A DNA stretch of 64,000 bases from Clostridia bacterium (GTDB lineage: Bacteria; Bacillota; Clostridia; Oscillospirales; CAG-272), in assembly GCA_017501245.1 (NCBI GenBank), contig JAFVXI010000018.1, positions 1 through 64,000 on the forward strand, in the 5' to 3' direction. The notes below the pieces were generated by a model. It searched no databases, was not told the DNA's origin, and saw only the letters and a list, made by a program, of their open reading frames with translations. Position numbers and translations under genes: made by a program. The first letter of the stretch is position 1. Every line of letters starts with the position of its first letter. Positions 1 to 9,004 of the stretch are shown here, one piece after another.

Positions 1-3
1 GCA

Positions 4-27
4 AAACACCTTGGCAGGTGTTTTTAT
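4..27 (+). terminator. Rho-independent terminator of an upstream gene
   Basis: The stem AACACCT / AGGTGTT with a TGGC loop is followed by a run of T. It reads on the plus strand, so it probably ends a gene lying before the window. Confidence 0.6.
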
Positions 28-485
28 CCAAGCCGTAGGCTTGGCATATCATCAGCCCTTTGGGCTGTATATCATCACGCAACTTGCTTGCGCGCATATC
101 ATCACGCATCTGCGTGCATCTCTCGTAGGCATCCCTTTATTTTTAGGCAGGCACGGACGAACCCGTCTTGCGAGCCTTGGCGAAGCAAGGGCGGGGTTAG
201 GATATACAACACTGCGTGTTGATGATATACAATTCCTGCGGAATTGATGAGATACAATGCTTTGCATTGATGATATACCGCAACGAGTTGCGGATGATAT
301 ACAAGGCTTTCGCCTTGATATAATTATATAAGCCCTGCATATTGATGATATACCGCAACGAGTTGCGGATGATATACAAGGCTTTCGCCTTGATATAATT
401 ATATAAGCTCTGCATATTGATGATATACAATTCCTGCGGCTTGATGGTATACAACACTCTGCATTGATGATATACAAGGCTTACG
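28..485. repeat. Hairpin-linker repeat array
   Basis: This is a gene-free string of short palindromes separated by a near-constant linker. From 28 to about 114 the linker reads catatcatc or similar. After a non-repetitive core (about 125-198) it continues in the opposite orientation as gatgatatac. Stems differ from unit to unit but stay paired: AACAC/GTGTT, AATTC/GAATT, AATGC/GCATT, CGCAA/TTGCG, AAGGC/GCCTT. A 75-bp stretch is duplicated in tandem (268-342 and 343-417). Open reading frames through it have no ribosome binding site and only translate the repeat. Confidence 0.85.
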
Positions 486-538
486 CCTTGATTTATGTTC
501 CTTATTTTCTACTATCTCTTAAACCTTTAACCTTTTCC

Positions 539-567
539 TTGCTTTTCTTCGCCGCTTGTGCTATTAT
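539..567 (+). promoter_or_regulatory. Candidate SigA promoter of the PHP gene
   Basis: TTGCTT at 539-544 and TATTAT at 562-567 are separated by 17 bases. They lie about 75 bases upstream of the start codon at 642. Confidence 0.4.
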
Positions 568-641
568 TAATGAGTAAAGAAAAATGAGCGTCAGGTTTCA
601 GGACGCCGAGGGCAAGGATCGTGTTTTGAGGAGGATAAAAA

Positions 642-2471
642 ATGAGTAATGCAGTCAGACTCTCAAAGGAAAATATAAGCGCCTACGTCGGCGAGGTTTT
701 GCCGATAGAGCTCGTGGGCTGTGAGATCGACGCAAGCTCGCCCATCACGTGGGGTGCTGACGGCGCCGTTGCAAGGGTGAGGAGCTTCTCCGTAGAGGCT
801 CTCGACGAGGAAAAGACCGAGCGCTTGAAGGCTTACGGCGATGCGACATCACCGAAGAACGTTGCGCTCATATCCGTATGGGATGAGGGCTGCGGCTACG
901 TCTATGCGGAATATAGGGGCAAGAGGTACGAGGCTCGGATCTCGGCTCGTCCGATGCTCTCTGCCGATGGCGAGCTAAGCTACTACCGAGGCGACCTCCA
1001 CGTCCATACCTCCCAGAATCACAAGACCGAGACCTTCCCCCTCCACGAGACAGAGGATATCCCCGACTGCCTTGACACCTTTATCGAGGACGGAGGGCTT
1101 GACCTCACGGTCCTTTCCGACCACGCAGGCGTTACTAACGACAGAGATTTTTACCGTGGATTCAAGCTCGCCGAGGAGCTTTCGGCGCCCGTAGTTTTAG
1201 CGGGGGCTGAGTCGGAGGTCATGTTCGTTGATCCCGACCGCTTCGGCATTGGGCACAGGCATTCGGGCGAGATAGTTACGCTCTGCTCTGCCGGCTACAC
1301 CGATTCAAGCAGCTGGGAGGCGTTTGAGGAGGAGATGAAATACTCAGGGCTGCCCGTCGCTATTTTTGCGCATCCGCACGTCGTAGGCTTCAGCACGAAG
1401 GGCATATGGAATTTCGACTTTAAAAACAGGGCGACCGAGCAGATGCTCCACACCGTGAGGGGCATCGAGATGGGCAGCGGAACGCCGTTTAAGGAAAATA
1501 TACTGCACGAATATGCGATATCGCAAGCGCTGGACGCAGGCTTTAAGCTTTCTACCACCTGCTCGGGCGACTGCCACGGTCCTAATTGGGGCTTCGGCTT
1601 CTGCCCCGGCAAGACGGTCGTTATCGCTAAGGAGAAGAGCCGCGAGGCATTCCACGAGGCGCTTCGTGCCTGCCGCTTCTACGCTACCGAGTCGGGCAAC
1701 GTTAAGCTGAGGTATTCGGTCAACGGATGCACCGCCCCCGCAGAGCTTGCCCTCACCGAGAGCTATCGCTTTAAGCTAGAGCTTGACCTCTTTACGCCCG
1801 ACCCCTCGACTATGCCGACCTATCTTGAGGTCATCTCGGACTACGGCAGGGTTGCTTACAGCACCGAGATCTCGGGCGGGGTGACGGAGTTTGAGCTTTG
1901 CTCGGACAGCGCAAGATACTTCTACCTAAGGCTGATCGACGAGGAAGGACGAAAGACCTGGTCGATGCCCGTTTGGTGTGGAAGAAAATTTGACGAGGCT
2001 GCCGACGAGCCTATGCTTACGCCTGTCGATATGACCGGCTTTACTGCCACGGCTGACGGCAAGGACGCCCTCGAGCTTATCGACGGTGATCCGCTCAACA
2101 GCTTCACCTCGGATAGAAGAACGCCGAGGATAGTAATAGATATGAAGGCGAGCCGCAGGATCTCTGCGATAGGCTACTATCCCCATCAGATATACAGGAG
2201 CCTAGACAAGGGCCCCGGCTGGCTCACCGCCGATGAAACGCCGAGCCTGCTCTCTAAATACAACATCTACCTGAGCGCCGACGGCGAAAGCTATTCGCTC
2301 GTCAAGCAGGTGAACTGCCGCATCCTCGGCGAGGAGAATATCGAGCGCTTTGCACCCACCGAGGCGAGATATATTATGCTTGAGGTGACCGAAACCGTCG
2401 GAATGAACTCCCGCCGCAAGGAGCACATTGACAAGTGCGCAAGGATAGGCAATATATCCGTATTTGAGTAG
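642..2471 (+). CDS. PHP-domain metallohydrolase, CehA/McbA-like, with a discoidin-like C-terminus
   Basis: This is a predicted metal-dependent hydrolase of 609 residues. The PHP signature is clear: GDLHVHTSQN (117-126), LSDHAG (158-163), AHPH (243-246) and SGDCHG (308-313) supply the His/Asp metal ligands typical of the family. Residues 1-110 form a beta-rich leader. About 455-609 resemble an F5/8 type C (discoidin-like) domain, which in other proteins binds carbohydrate. No signal peptide is seen, so it is probably cytoplasmic. The start is set by GAGGAGG 9 bases upstream of the ATG. The substrate is unknown: PHP proteins include phosphatases and phosphoesterases, and the C-terminal domain hints at a glycan-linked substrate. 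It is monocistronic, flanked by repeat DNA on both sides. Confidence 0.75.
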   Translation: MSNAVRLSKENISAYVGEVLPIELVGCEIDASSPITWGADGAVARVRSFSVEALDEEKTERLKAYGDATSPKNVALISVWDEGCGYVYAEYRGKRYEARISARPMLSADGELSYYRGDLHVHTSQNHKTETFPLHETEDIPDCLDTFIEDGGLDLTVLSDHAGVTNDRDFYRGFKLAEELSAPVVLAGAESEVMFVDPDRFGIGHRHSGEIVTLCSAGYTDSSSWEAFEEEMKYSGLPVAIFAHPHVVGFSTKGIWNFDFKNRATEQMLHTVRGIEMGSGTPFKENILHEYAISQALDAGFKLSTTCSGDCHGPNWGFGFCPGKTVVIAKEKSREAFHEALRACRFYATESGNVKLRYSVNGCTAPAELALTESYRFKLELDLFTPDPSTMPTYLEVISDYGRVAYSTEISGGVTEFELCSDSARYFYLRLIDEEGRKTWSMPVWCGRKFDEAADEPMLTPVDMTGFTATADGKDALELIDGDPLNSFTSDRRTPRIVIDMKASRRISAIGYYPHQIYRSLDKGPGWLTADETPSLLSKYNIYLSADGESYSLVKQVNCRILGEENIERFAPTEARYIMLEVTETVGMNSRRKEHIDKCARIGNISVFE

Positions 2472-2554
2472 ATCTCACCCGCCTTGAGCGATATATGCAA
2501 AAGCAACCGCCCACCCGAAAATAAAAAAAGATCCCGCTTTCACGAGATCCATTA

Positions 2555-3264
2555 ATAAGCATACCCAAAACCAAGAGTCACCACCAACACTCGGGATATC
2601 TCATTTTGGCTGAGCATTTCCGCCCTCGACAGAGATACTTTTCCGGTGACCTGGTGAAACATTGGCGGGAGCGTAGCGGAGCCAAATTACGAAGCAGCCG
2701 AGCATCTCCGCCATACTCCGGAACACTTGCTTCTACATACCAAACTCCAAAGTCGCTGAAGTTTGAGCGTTTTTATTGGGGCTGAGCATTTCCGCCATCG
2801 ACAGAGATACTTTTCCGGTGACCTGGTGAAACATTGGCGGGAGCGTAGCGGAGCCAAATTACGAAGCAGTGTTGCGGATGCAACACATTGATGCGTGATC
2901 AGAGGTCGACGGCGGCTGAAAGCTCAGCCCCAATAAAAAGCGAAGATCTCGTACTTTCGTACGAGATACATAATCAAAACCTATCGCTATCCGAGCATCT
3001 CCGCCATACTCCGGAATACTTGCTTCTACATACCCAAAACCAAGAGTCACCACCAACACTCGGGATATATCATTCCGGCTGAGCATTTCCGCCCTCGACA
3101 GAGATACTTTTCCGGTGACCTGGTGAAACATTGGCGGGAGCGTAGCGGAGCCAAATTACGAAGCAGTGTTGCGGATGCAACACATTGATACGTGATCAGA
3201 GGTCGACGGCGGCTGAAAGCTCAGCCCCAATAAAAAGCGAAGATCTCGTACTTTCGTACGAGAT
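2555..3264. repeat. Mosaic of three direct repeat copies next to tRNA-Thr
   Basis: An 89-bp block beginning ggctgagcatttccgcc occurs at 2608-2696, 2780-2868 and 3077-3165. In the last two copies it continues into a 99-bp block that ends in the palindrome agatctcgtac/gtacgagat (2967 and 3264), so 2780-2967 and 3077-3264 are near-identical with a 297-bp period. A shorter block (gagcatctccgccatactcc) is at 2699-2741 and 2993-3034. A further block (ccaagagtcaccaccaac) is at about 2570 and 3041. The sequence at 2768-2788 is an inverted fragment of the 99-bp block. No coding gene is supported between 2472 and 3266. Confidence 0.8.
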
Positions 3265-3266
3265 CT
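3231..3266 (-). terminator. Terminator of tRNA-Thr
   Basis: On the minus strand a perfect 11-bp stem (AGATCTCGTAC / GTACGAGATCT, loop GAAA-like) directly follows the tRNA 3' end and runs into a T-rich stretch. A second copy at 2945-2967 is part of the repeat mosaic. Confidence 0.7.
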
Positions 3267-3342
3267 TGGAGCTGGTGACCGGACTCGAACCGGTGACCTG
3301 TTGATTACGAATCAACTGCTCTACCAACTGAGCCACACCAGC
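3267..3342 (-). tRNA. tRNA-Thr (anticodon CGT)
   Basis: The minus strand folds as a standard cloverleaf of 76 nt including an encoded CCA. The acceptor stem is GCTGGTG / CACCAGC, the D arm carries GGTAGAGC, the anticodon stem GTTGA / TCAAC encloses loop TTCGTAA, and the T arm contains GGTTCGAGTCC. Anticodon CGT reads the threonine codon ACG. Confidence 0.95.
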
Positions 3343-3358
3343 GGATAGCCGCTTAATT

Positions 3359-3387
3359 ATTTTATCACTTATAGTGTGATTTGTCAA
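3359..3387 (-). promoter_or_regulatory. SigA promoter of tRNA-Thr
   Basis: On the minus strand TTGACA (3382-3387) and TAAAAT (3359-3364) are exactly 17 bases apart, with the -10 box ending about 16 bases before the tRNA 5' end. The interval is shared with the divergent rsmA leader. Confidence 0.7.
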
Positions 3388-3416
3388 TAGCAAATTTTCT
3401 TTTTTGGAGAGAAAAA

Positions 3417-4280
3417 ATGGATTTATGCAATCTCTCGGTCATAAGAGAGCTAATGAATGATGCGGGTATCAGCTTCCGCAAGGAGTTCGGGCAGAATTTC
3501 CTTATAAACAGGATGATCCCCGAGGATATCGCAGACGCCTGCGCCGACGACGCAAATATGATGATCCTTGAGATCGGACCCGGCATCGGCTGTCTGACGC
3601 AGGAGCTGGCGCTGAGATATAAAAAGGTCGTTGCCGTGGAGATAGACAAGGGGCTTATCCCCGTGCTTTCACGCACGATGGCAGACTACGACAACGTTAC
3701 GGTCATTAACGCCGATATAATGGAGGTCGACCTCCCCGCCCTCATCGAGGAGTATGCTGAGGGGATGCCCGTCGCCGTTTGCGCAAACCTTCCCTACTAT
3801 ATCACAACGCCGATACTGATGCGCCTTGTCGAGAGCGGAGTTGACTTCCGTGCGATAACGGTCATGATACAAAAGGAGGTTGCCGACAGGCTTGTCGCAA
3901 AGGCGGGCTCCTCCGACTACGGTGCTATAACCGCCGTGCTTGGCTACTACGGCGAGGCGAAGAAGCTCTTCCGTGTTTCGGCGGGCTGCTTCACACCTAT
4001 GCCGAAGGTCGACAGCGCCGTCGTGAGGATAGACCTCTACCGTGAGCCGAAGTATGCGCCTAAGAGCGAGAGGCTGATGCGAGAGGTGATAAGAGCGGCG
4101 TTTGAGATGAGGAGAAAGACCCTGCAAAACGCCCTTTCGGCTAAGCTCGGCGGCTACACGAAGGAGGAGATCAGCTCCGCCATCCTGAAGGTCGGAAAGC
4201 CCTCCGACGTGAGAGGCGAGAGGCTCTCTACCGAGGATTTCTGCCTGCTTGCAGATGCGCTCTACGAGATAAAGCACTGA
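3417..4280 (+). CDS. rsmA: 16S rRNA dimethyladenosine transferase
   Basis: RsmA/KsgA uses S-adenosylmethionine to dimethylate two adjacent adenines near the 3' end of 16S rRNA during small-subunit assembly. The protein is 287 residues, normal for the family. Visible motifs are EFGQNFL (23-29), the SAM-binding LEIGPGIGCLT (51-61), the acidic AVEID (73-77) and the catalytic NLPYYIT (124-130). An in-frame TTG at 3381 would extend it, but the GGAGA site at 3406-3410 points to the ATG at 3417. It is divergent from tRNA-Thr and convergent with the ATPase gene, so it is probably transcribed alone. Confidence 0.95.
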   Translation: MDLCNLSVIRELMNDAGISFRKEFGQNFLINRMIPEDIADACADDANMMILEIGPGIGCLTQELALRYKKVVAVEIDKGLIPVLSRTMADYDNVTVINADIMEVDLPALIEEYAEGMPVAVCANLPYYITTPILMRLVESGVDFRAITVMIQKEVADRLVAKAGSSDYGAITAVLGYYGEAKKLFRVSAGCFTPMPKVDSAVVRIDLYREPKYAPKSERLMREVIRAAFEMRRKTLQNALSAKLGGYTKEEISSAILKVGKPSDVRGERLSTEDFCLLADALYEIKH

Positions 4281-4375
4281 GTTTAAGTTTATAGATTTAA
4301 AAGTAGAATGACAATGCGGCGTACTCTTAAGGACAGTTTTTAAGATTAAATAGAATAAGCTACCTACCGACAGGG

Positions 4376-4416
4376 AAAGGACAGAGAAAGCAACTGCAAT
4401 CTCTGTCCTTTTTCTT
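4376..4416. terminator. Bidirectional terminator between rsmA and the ATPase gene
   Basis: A long inverted repeat, AAAGGACAGAGA / TCTCTGTCCTTT, is flanked by A-rich and T-rich sides. It can serve both convergent genes. Confidence 0.75.
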
Positions 4417-4419
4417 TGC

Positions 4420-7005
4420 TTATGAGAGCTTTTTGACAACTCTTCTTAACATATCGAAGGCTAAAACGGTTGAAGCAACTAAAAGCACGAGCATAAAATC
4501 CGAAGCCGCTAAAGGAGATGAGCGGAACAGCTCGCCCCCAAAATAGACGATCAGCACCTGCACCGTAGAGATCAGCGCCATGATAAAGAGAAAGGGCTTG
4601 TTTTTCGTGACGCCGGAGAAAATATACAGCCGCTCCGAGCGAGCCGAGAAGGAATTGAAGATGCCCGCAAAGATAAATAGCGCAAAGAACGCCGTGAGGT
4701 GCGACACGCCGAGCGCGCCGCCTAGCCGCTGCGCAAAATAGGGATGGATGAGGAAAATGAGCAGGAGTGCGAGCGTAAAGAGCCCGTTAGAAAGTATATG
4801 CGCAAGAACGGGCGCCGAGAGGATCGGCTCGTCTCGCCGCTTTGGAGGCTCGAGCATATAGTATGGCTCGGGATGCTCGCCCGAGAAGGCAAGGCCGCCG
4901 AGGGTGTCCATTATGATATTGACCCAGAGCATCTGGATTATGGTTATCGGATTTTCGATACCGATGAGCTGACCGAGGAGAGTTATGCCGCAGGCGGCAA
5001 GGTTCATAATGAGCTGAAAGGTTATAAACTTTCTTATCGACTTGAAGATCGTTCTGCCGTATAGGACGGTTTTGGTGATAGAGGTGAAGGAGTTGTCGAG
5101 GATGACTACGTCGCCCGCAGCCTTTGCAACGTCTGTTCCGCTCCCCATAGCGAAGCCAACGTCGGCGAGCTTTAAGGAGGGTGCGTCGTTTACGCCGTCG
5201 CCCGTCATGCCTACGACCAGCTCCTCTTCCTCGGCGAGGCGGACGAGCCTTGTTTTGTCCTTAGGGAGGGCTCTTGCGACTATGCGAAGGCGAGGGAGAA
5301 GCTCCTTTACCTCGGCGTCGGAGAGAGCGGCGAGGGCGTCGCTGGTCAGGGCGATATGCCCCTGCCTTTGCTCAAAAAAGCCGCAGTCGGAGGCTATGGC
5401 GGACGCCGTTTCTATTCCGTCGCCCGTGAGCATAACGATCTGTATGCCTGCCGCCATCGCATCACGCACCGCCTCTCTGACCCCTCCCCTGATCCTGTCC
5501 TTAAGCACGATGAGACATAAGAGGGTGAGCGATGCGTCCTGTCGGCTGCCGAGAGCTACGGCTATCACACGCTCGCCGCGGCTGATCGCCTCCCTATACT
5601 GCTTCAGTAGATATTTATGATCTGCGGCAACAGCCCCCATATTCTCTCTGAAGGCAAAGCCGCACCTCGGGATGATGATCTCGGGCGCACCCTTGAGTAG
5701 GGTTATGCCGCCCTCGAGGGTGACCTCGGAATATTTGCGCTCCGAGGAAAAGGGTATGCGCTCGATGACGGCGAGGCTCTCGTCACTCCTACCGAAAAAG
5801 TCGGCTAAGGCTCTGTCGGTCGCATTTCCGCCGATGGCGCCGCCCTCGGTCAGCTCAGCCGAGCTGTTAAAGGTTGCCGAGAGGGTGAGATAGCGGCATA
5901 GCTCGGTGGAGGAGGCGAGCGAGGCATAGCTCTTATACGTCCTTGTGTCGGTTATCACAGCACCGACCGAGAGCCTGCCCTCGGTGAGCGTTCCCGTCTT
6001 GTCGGTAAAGAGTATGTTGAGCGATCCTGCCGTTTCTATGCCTACGGGCTTTTTGACGAGGATGTTGTCCTTAACCATCCGCTTCATATTTGCGGACAGG
6101 ACGACGGTTATCATCATCGGGAGCCCCTCGGGCACGGCAACGACTATGACGGTTATCATAAGCGTCAGTGTGTGGATGAGGGTCGAAAAAAGATACTTTG
6201 TATCTTTAAGAGCGGCGAGGATAAGCGAGGAAGAAAAGGAGTTGTCAACGACGAGGGTGCGGAAGAGGTAGGTTACGCCGACGAGCAGGGCGGCTACGTA
6301 GCCTATGCGGCTGATCGCCTTAGCGAGATTTGAGAGCCTTAGCTTCAAGGGGCTTTGCCTGGCCTCAGCCTGCACGCCCTTTGCGACCTCGCCGTAATAG
6401 GTTTCGCCCCCTATACGCTCTGCACGCATCACCCCCTCGCCCGAGGAGATGACCGATCCGCGGTATACCCTGCCCTTGTCGGATAGCTCCCAGCCCTCGC
6501 CGTCCGTGCCTCGGCACTTTCTGATCTCGGCGCCCTCGCCGTTAAGACCCGACTGGTCGACCTCTATCTCTCCCTCGAGCATAATTCCGTCAGCCTCGAT
6601 CCTCTCGCCCGCACCGATGAGTATTATATCCCCGACGACGATCTCGGAGGGAGGGATAACGACCGTCTCGCCCCCGCGCCTGACCCGAACGCCGCTCGAG
6701 CCCGAGAGAGCCTCAAGGCGCAAAAACGCACGCTCGCTCGTGCATTCCGAGAGGGTGGAAACGAGGGTCGCAATCAGAATTGCCGCAACTATGCCAAACA
6801 GCTCGACGAGATCGCACCTGCCGAAGGTAAAAAGCAGCTCAAGCCCGAGCGCTATTAAGAGTATGCGGATTATCGGGTCGCCGAGATTTGCAAAAAAACG
6901 CCTGAAAAAGCCACGTGAGGGCTCTCTTTTCAGCTCGTTCGTGCCCCATTTTGCCCGTGAGCGCTCGACCTCGTCGGCGCTGAGCCCCTTATATATCCTC
7001 GCCAT
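4420..7005 (-). CDS. Cation-transporting P-type ATPase, calcium (PMCA-like) type
   Basis: This is an 861-residue P2-type ATPase predicted to export Ca2+ across the membrane. Order of motifs: N-terminal cation ATPase region (1-35); first membrane pair (about 45-90); actuator domain with SGLNGEGAEI (152-161), close to the TGES loop although the motif reads NGEG; ion-site helix VPEGLP (291-296); phosphorylation site DKTGTLT (335-341); hinge TGDGVNDAP (about 620); and LWVNIIMDTLGGLAF near residue 700, typical of PMCA-type pumps. An upstream ATG at 7014 touches the GGAGAG site with no spacing, so the ATG at 7005, nine bases from that site, is the better start. Calcium specificity is inferred by family resemblance. 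Confidence 0.88.
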   Translation of the reverse strand: MARIYKGLSADEVERSRAKWGTNELKREPSRGFFRRFFANLGDPIIRILLIALGLELLFTFGRCDLVELFGIVAAILIATLVSTLSECTSERAFLRLEALSGSSGVRVRRGGETVVIPPSEIVVGDIILIGAGERIEADGIMLEGEIEVDQSGLNGEGAEIRKCRGTDGEGWELSDKGRVYRGSVISSGEGVMRAERIGGETYYGEVAKGVQAEARQSPLKLRLSNLAKAISRIGYVAALLVGVTYLFRTLVVDNSFSSSLILAALKDTKYLFSTLIHTLTLMITVIVVAVPEGLPMMITVVLSANMKRMVKDNILVKKPVGIETAGSLNILFTDKTGTLTEGRLSVGAVITDTRTYKSYASLASSTELCRYLTLSATFNSSAELTEGGAIGGNATDRALADFFGRSDESLAVIERIPFSSERKYSEVTLEGGITLLKGAPEIIIPRCGFAFRENMGAVAADHKYLLKQYREAISRGERVIAVALGSRQDASLTLLCLIVLKDRIRGGVREAVRDAMAAGIQIVMLTGDGIETASAIASDCGFFEQRQGHIALTSDALAALSDAEVKELLPRLRIVARALPKDKTRLVRLAEEEELVVGMTGDGVNDAPSLKLADVGFAMGSGTDVAKAAGDVVILDNSFTSITKTVLYGRTIFKSIRKFITFQLIMNLAACGITLLGQLIGIENPITIIQMLWVNIIMDTLGGLAFSGEHPEPYYMLEPPKRRDEPILSAPVLAHILSNGLFTLALLLIFLIHPYFAQRLGGALGVSHLTAFFALFIFAGIFNSFSARSERLYIFSGVTKNKPFLFIMALISTVQVLIVYFGGELFRSSPLAASDFMLVLLVASTVLAFDMLRRVVKKLS

Positions 7006-7194
7006 TTTTCCCATCTCTCCTTTTTATCTTTTCTTATAGGAATATATGCGCCGAGGTGGCGGATAATGAGCGAGGACGGGCAAAGATGCTAAAGATAGGC
7101 AGTTTGGCGTAAAAAATGTCAGCAAGGATATAGCGGATAAGCGGCGTTCCCAGAACAAAAAGCGAAGAAAGACACCGAAGATCGGCTGCATAGA

Positions 7195-7225
7195 CAAAAA
7201 AAGAGCGGGCAAGCCGCCCGCTCTT
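7195..7225 (-). terminator. Terminator downstream of the 6S RNA region
   Basis: On the minus strand AAGAGCGGGC / GCCCGCTCTT forms a strong stem followed by seven T. It ends the transcript carrying the DUF1292 gene and the 6S-like RNA. Confidence 0.8.
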
Positions 7226-7284
7226 GCGCAAAGGTAGCTGCCCTTTACGCTTTGATGGCGATCTGCCCACTCTTTTATAAAAAT

Positions 7285-7490
7285 GAAAACCCGCGTTGGC
7301 CGTGTAACACCGGATTTAACCCTAAGGTTACAGGTGGGTGCTCTCTCTGCCGCTTTGCGCTTCCAACGTCTGAGGCGGGAGGGTCTAAGACAGCTCCCCT
7401 CAGGAGGCCTGCATCCCACGGCGGAAGCCCGAGCTCCCCGGCTTTGTGTGTCGGTCCAAATATAGCGTTATCACGCACCACGCAGGAAAA
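7285..7490 (-). ncRNA. ssrS: 6S RNA (candidate)
   Basis: 6S RNA mimics an open promoter and sequesters the main RNA polymerase holoenzyme. On the minus strand the ends pair over a long distance: CCTGCGTGG with CCAACGCGGG, then GTGATAAC with GTTACAC. Inside are a wide purine-rich bubble, an apical stem (CTGAGG / CCTCAG enclosing GGGAG / CTCCC) and a small 3'-bubble hairpin TAACC-TTA-GGGTTA flanked by CACC / GGTG. This is the shape and the roughly 200-nt size of 6S RNA, and the CCTTAGGGTT element resembles the equivalent part of known 6S RNAs. No convincing protein is encoded here. It lies just downstream of the DUF1292 gene. Confidence 0.65.
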
Positions 7491-7500
7491 GATCCTTAGA

Positions 7501-7815
7501 TCAGTTTTCGTCGTAGTCGACCTCGTTGAAGAGCAGATCGTTGAAGTAGTCCTCAACCTTTTCAAACTCCTCGTCGTCCTCGATGGTCTCAAAGAGGATG
7601 TCGTCGCCGTCCTCGGTAGCTCTGAGGATGACGTACTCGTCGCTCTCCTCATCGCAGGGAACGAGAGCAAAATAGGTCTTTTCGTCGATGGTCGCTCTTG
7701 CGTAAAGCTCGAAGTCTACCTCCTCGCCGGTCTCCTCGTCGGTAAGGGTGATGACGCTGGACTCAAGCTCCTCCTCGTCGATCTCTTCTACGTTATTCTT
7801 ATCAAATTCAGCCAT
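7501..7815 (-). CDS. DUF1292 (YrzB-like) protein
   Basis: A small, very acidic protein of 104 residues. The order ITLTDEETGEEVDFELYA, then KTYFALVP, then DGDDILFETIEDDEEFEKVEDYF matches DUF1292/YrzB, a family found across Firmicutes and without a settled function. The start ATG follows CGGAGAATATC. It is followed within 11 bases by the 6S-like RNA, so the RNA may be processed from the same transcript or have a promoter inside this gene. Confidence 0.85.
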   Translation of the reverse strand: MAEFDKNNVEEIDEEELESSVITLTDEETGEEVDFELYARATIDEKTYFALVPCDEESDEYVILRATEDGDDILFETIEDDEEFEKVEDYFNDLLFNEVDYDEN

Positions 7816-7882
7816 GATATTCTCCGTTTTTCTTTTTTATTTTATTGTACTATATTCTTTATCTGTTGTCAATAGATAGGCG

Positions 7883-9004
7883 CTATCTGACAATATCCGC
7901 CATTACGGAATTAGAGAGATAGAACCCACGGTCGGTGAATGCGAGCCTGCCCTCCGCCATAGTCATAAGCCCCATAGAGATAAATCTGTCGAGCCTATCC
8001 TCTATGCCGTCTGTAAAGCTCCGACCAAAGAGGCGCTCGTATTCCCCGAGGTCTATGCCCTCCTTGAGCCTCAGTGCGAGCATAGCGTATTCAAAACGAT
8101 GGGCAGCCCGGTCGACAGCCTCGACCTCGCACCGCAGATCCCCCCTAAGATAAGCCTCGAGCGAGCGAGGGTTGCCGTAGCGCTCACCCTCAAAATAGGA
8201 ATAAGCCGCACAGCCGACGCCGATATATTCTCCGTCCTTCCAGTATATAGAGTTATGCTCTGCTCTATATCCCGCCTTCGCATAATTCGAGATCTCGTAG
8301 TGGGAGTAGCCGGCCTTGCCGAGCATCTCGATAGCGAGAAGATACATCCTGTATTCCGCATCCTCGTCGGGCAGGGGGAGGCTGGCTTTTATATCAAAGA
8401 ACGGTGTCCCCTCCTCGAGGATAAGCCCGTAGACCGAGAGATGCTCGGGAGAGAGGGCTATGACGGATCTCAGCGTTTCTTCAAAGCTTGCCTCCGTCTG
8501 CTCGGGTATACCGTACATCAGATCGACCGAAATATTGTCGAAGCCGACCTCACGCGCCGCAGTGTAAGAGGAGAGAAAATCCTCGTAGGAGTGAATTCTG
8601 CCTAGGAATTTCAGCTCGTTTTCGTGAATTGATTGAAGCCCGAGGCTCAGCCTGTTGACCCCGAGGGCGTGATAGGCGGCGAGCGTGTCGGCGCTCACGG
8701 TGCCGGGGTTTGCCTCGAGGGTGACCTCGGCGCCCTCCTCGATATCAAAGCTTTCCCTCAGTGCATCAAGTATGCATAGGAGCTGTGAGGGGGATAGGAG
8801 CGAGGGGGTGCCGCCGCCGAGGTAGACGGTCTTTGCCCTTATCCGCTCTTCTCTTTTATAGCCCTTGATCTCAGAGGCAAGAGCGTCGATATAAAGGTCT
8901 ATATCAGCTCCCGTCTTACCGCCATAGGATGCGAAATCGCAATAGCGGCACTTCGAGCGGCAGAAGGGGATATGGATATATAAGCCGACGGCATCAGTTG
9001 TCAT
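7883..9004 (-). CDS. hemW: Radical SAM heme chaperone HemW
   Basis: A 373-residue radical SAM protein of the coproporphyrinogen III oxidase-like group. The 4Fe-4S motif is C15-x3-C19-x2-C22 within [14 protein letters not shown]. The SAM motif GGGTPS follows at about 65-70, and a HemN C-terminal-like region lies near 300-370. HemW proteins bind heme and insert it into target proteins; they are often misnamed HemN. The ATG overlaps the end of lepA by 11 bases, so the two are translated from one mRNA, with GAGG six bases upstream. The lepA-hemW order is common in Firmicutes, but the usual hrcA-grpE-dnaK follow-up is absent here. Confidence 0.88.
   Translation of the reverse strand: MTTDAVGLYIHIPFCRSKCRYCDFASYGGKTGADIDLYIDALASEIKGYKREERIRAKTVYLGGGTPSLLSPSQLLCILDALRESFDIEEGAEVTLEANPGTVSADTLAAYHALGVNRLSLGLQSIHENELKFLGRIHSYEDFLSSYTAAREVGFDNISVDLMYGIPEQTEASFEETLRSVIALSPEHLSVYGLILEEGTPFFDIKASLPLPDEDAEYRMYLLAIEMLGKAGYSHYEISNYAKAGYRAEHNSIYWKDGEYIGVGCAAYSYFEGERYGNPRSLEAYLRGDLRCEVEAVDRAAHRFEYAMLALRLKEGIDLGEYERLFGRSFTDGIEDRLDRFISMGLMTMAEGRLAFTDRGFYLSNSVMADIVR

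Noticed and set aside
52..477. Minus-strand frames rich in YIINxQ and CISS units
   Set aside because: They translate the hairpin-linker array; the linker gatgatatac gives YII or CIS in any frame, and there is no ribosome binding site.
3196..3393. 65-codon minus-strand frame with GVAQLVEQLI
   Set aside because: It is the common spurious translation of a tRNA gene (tRNA-Thr).
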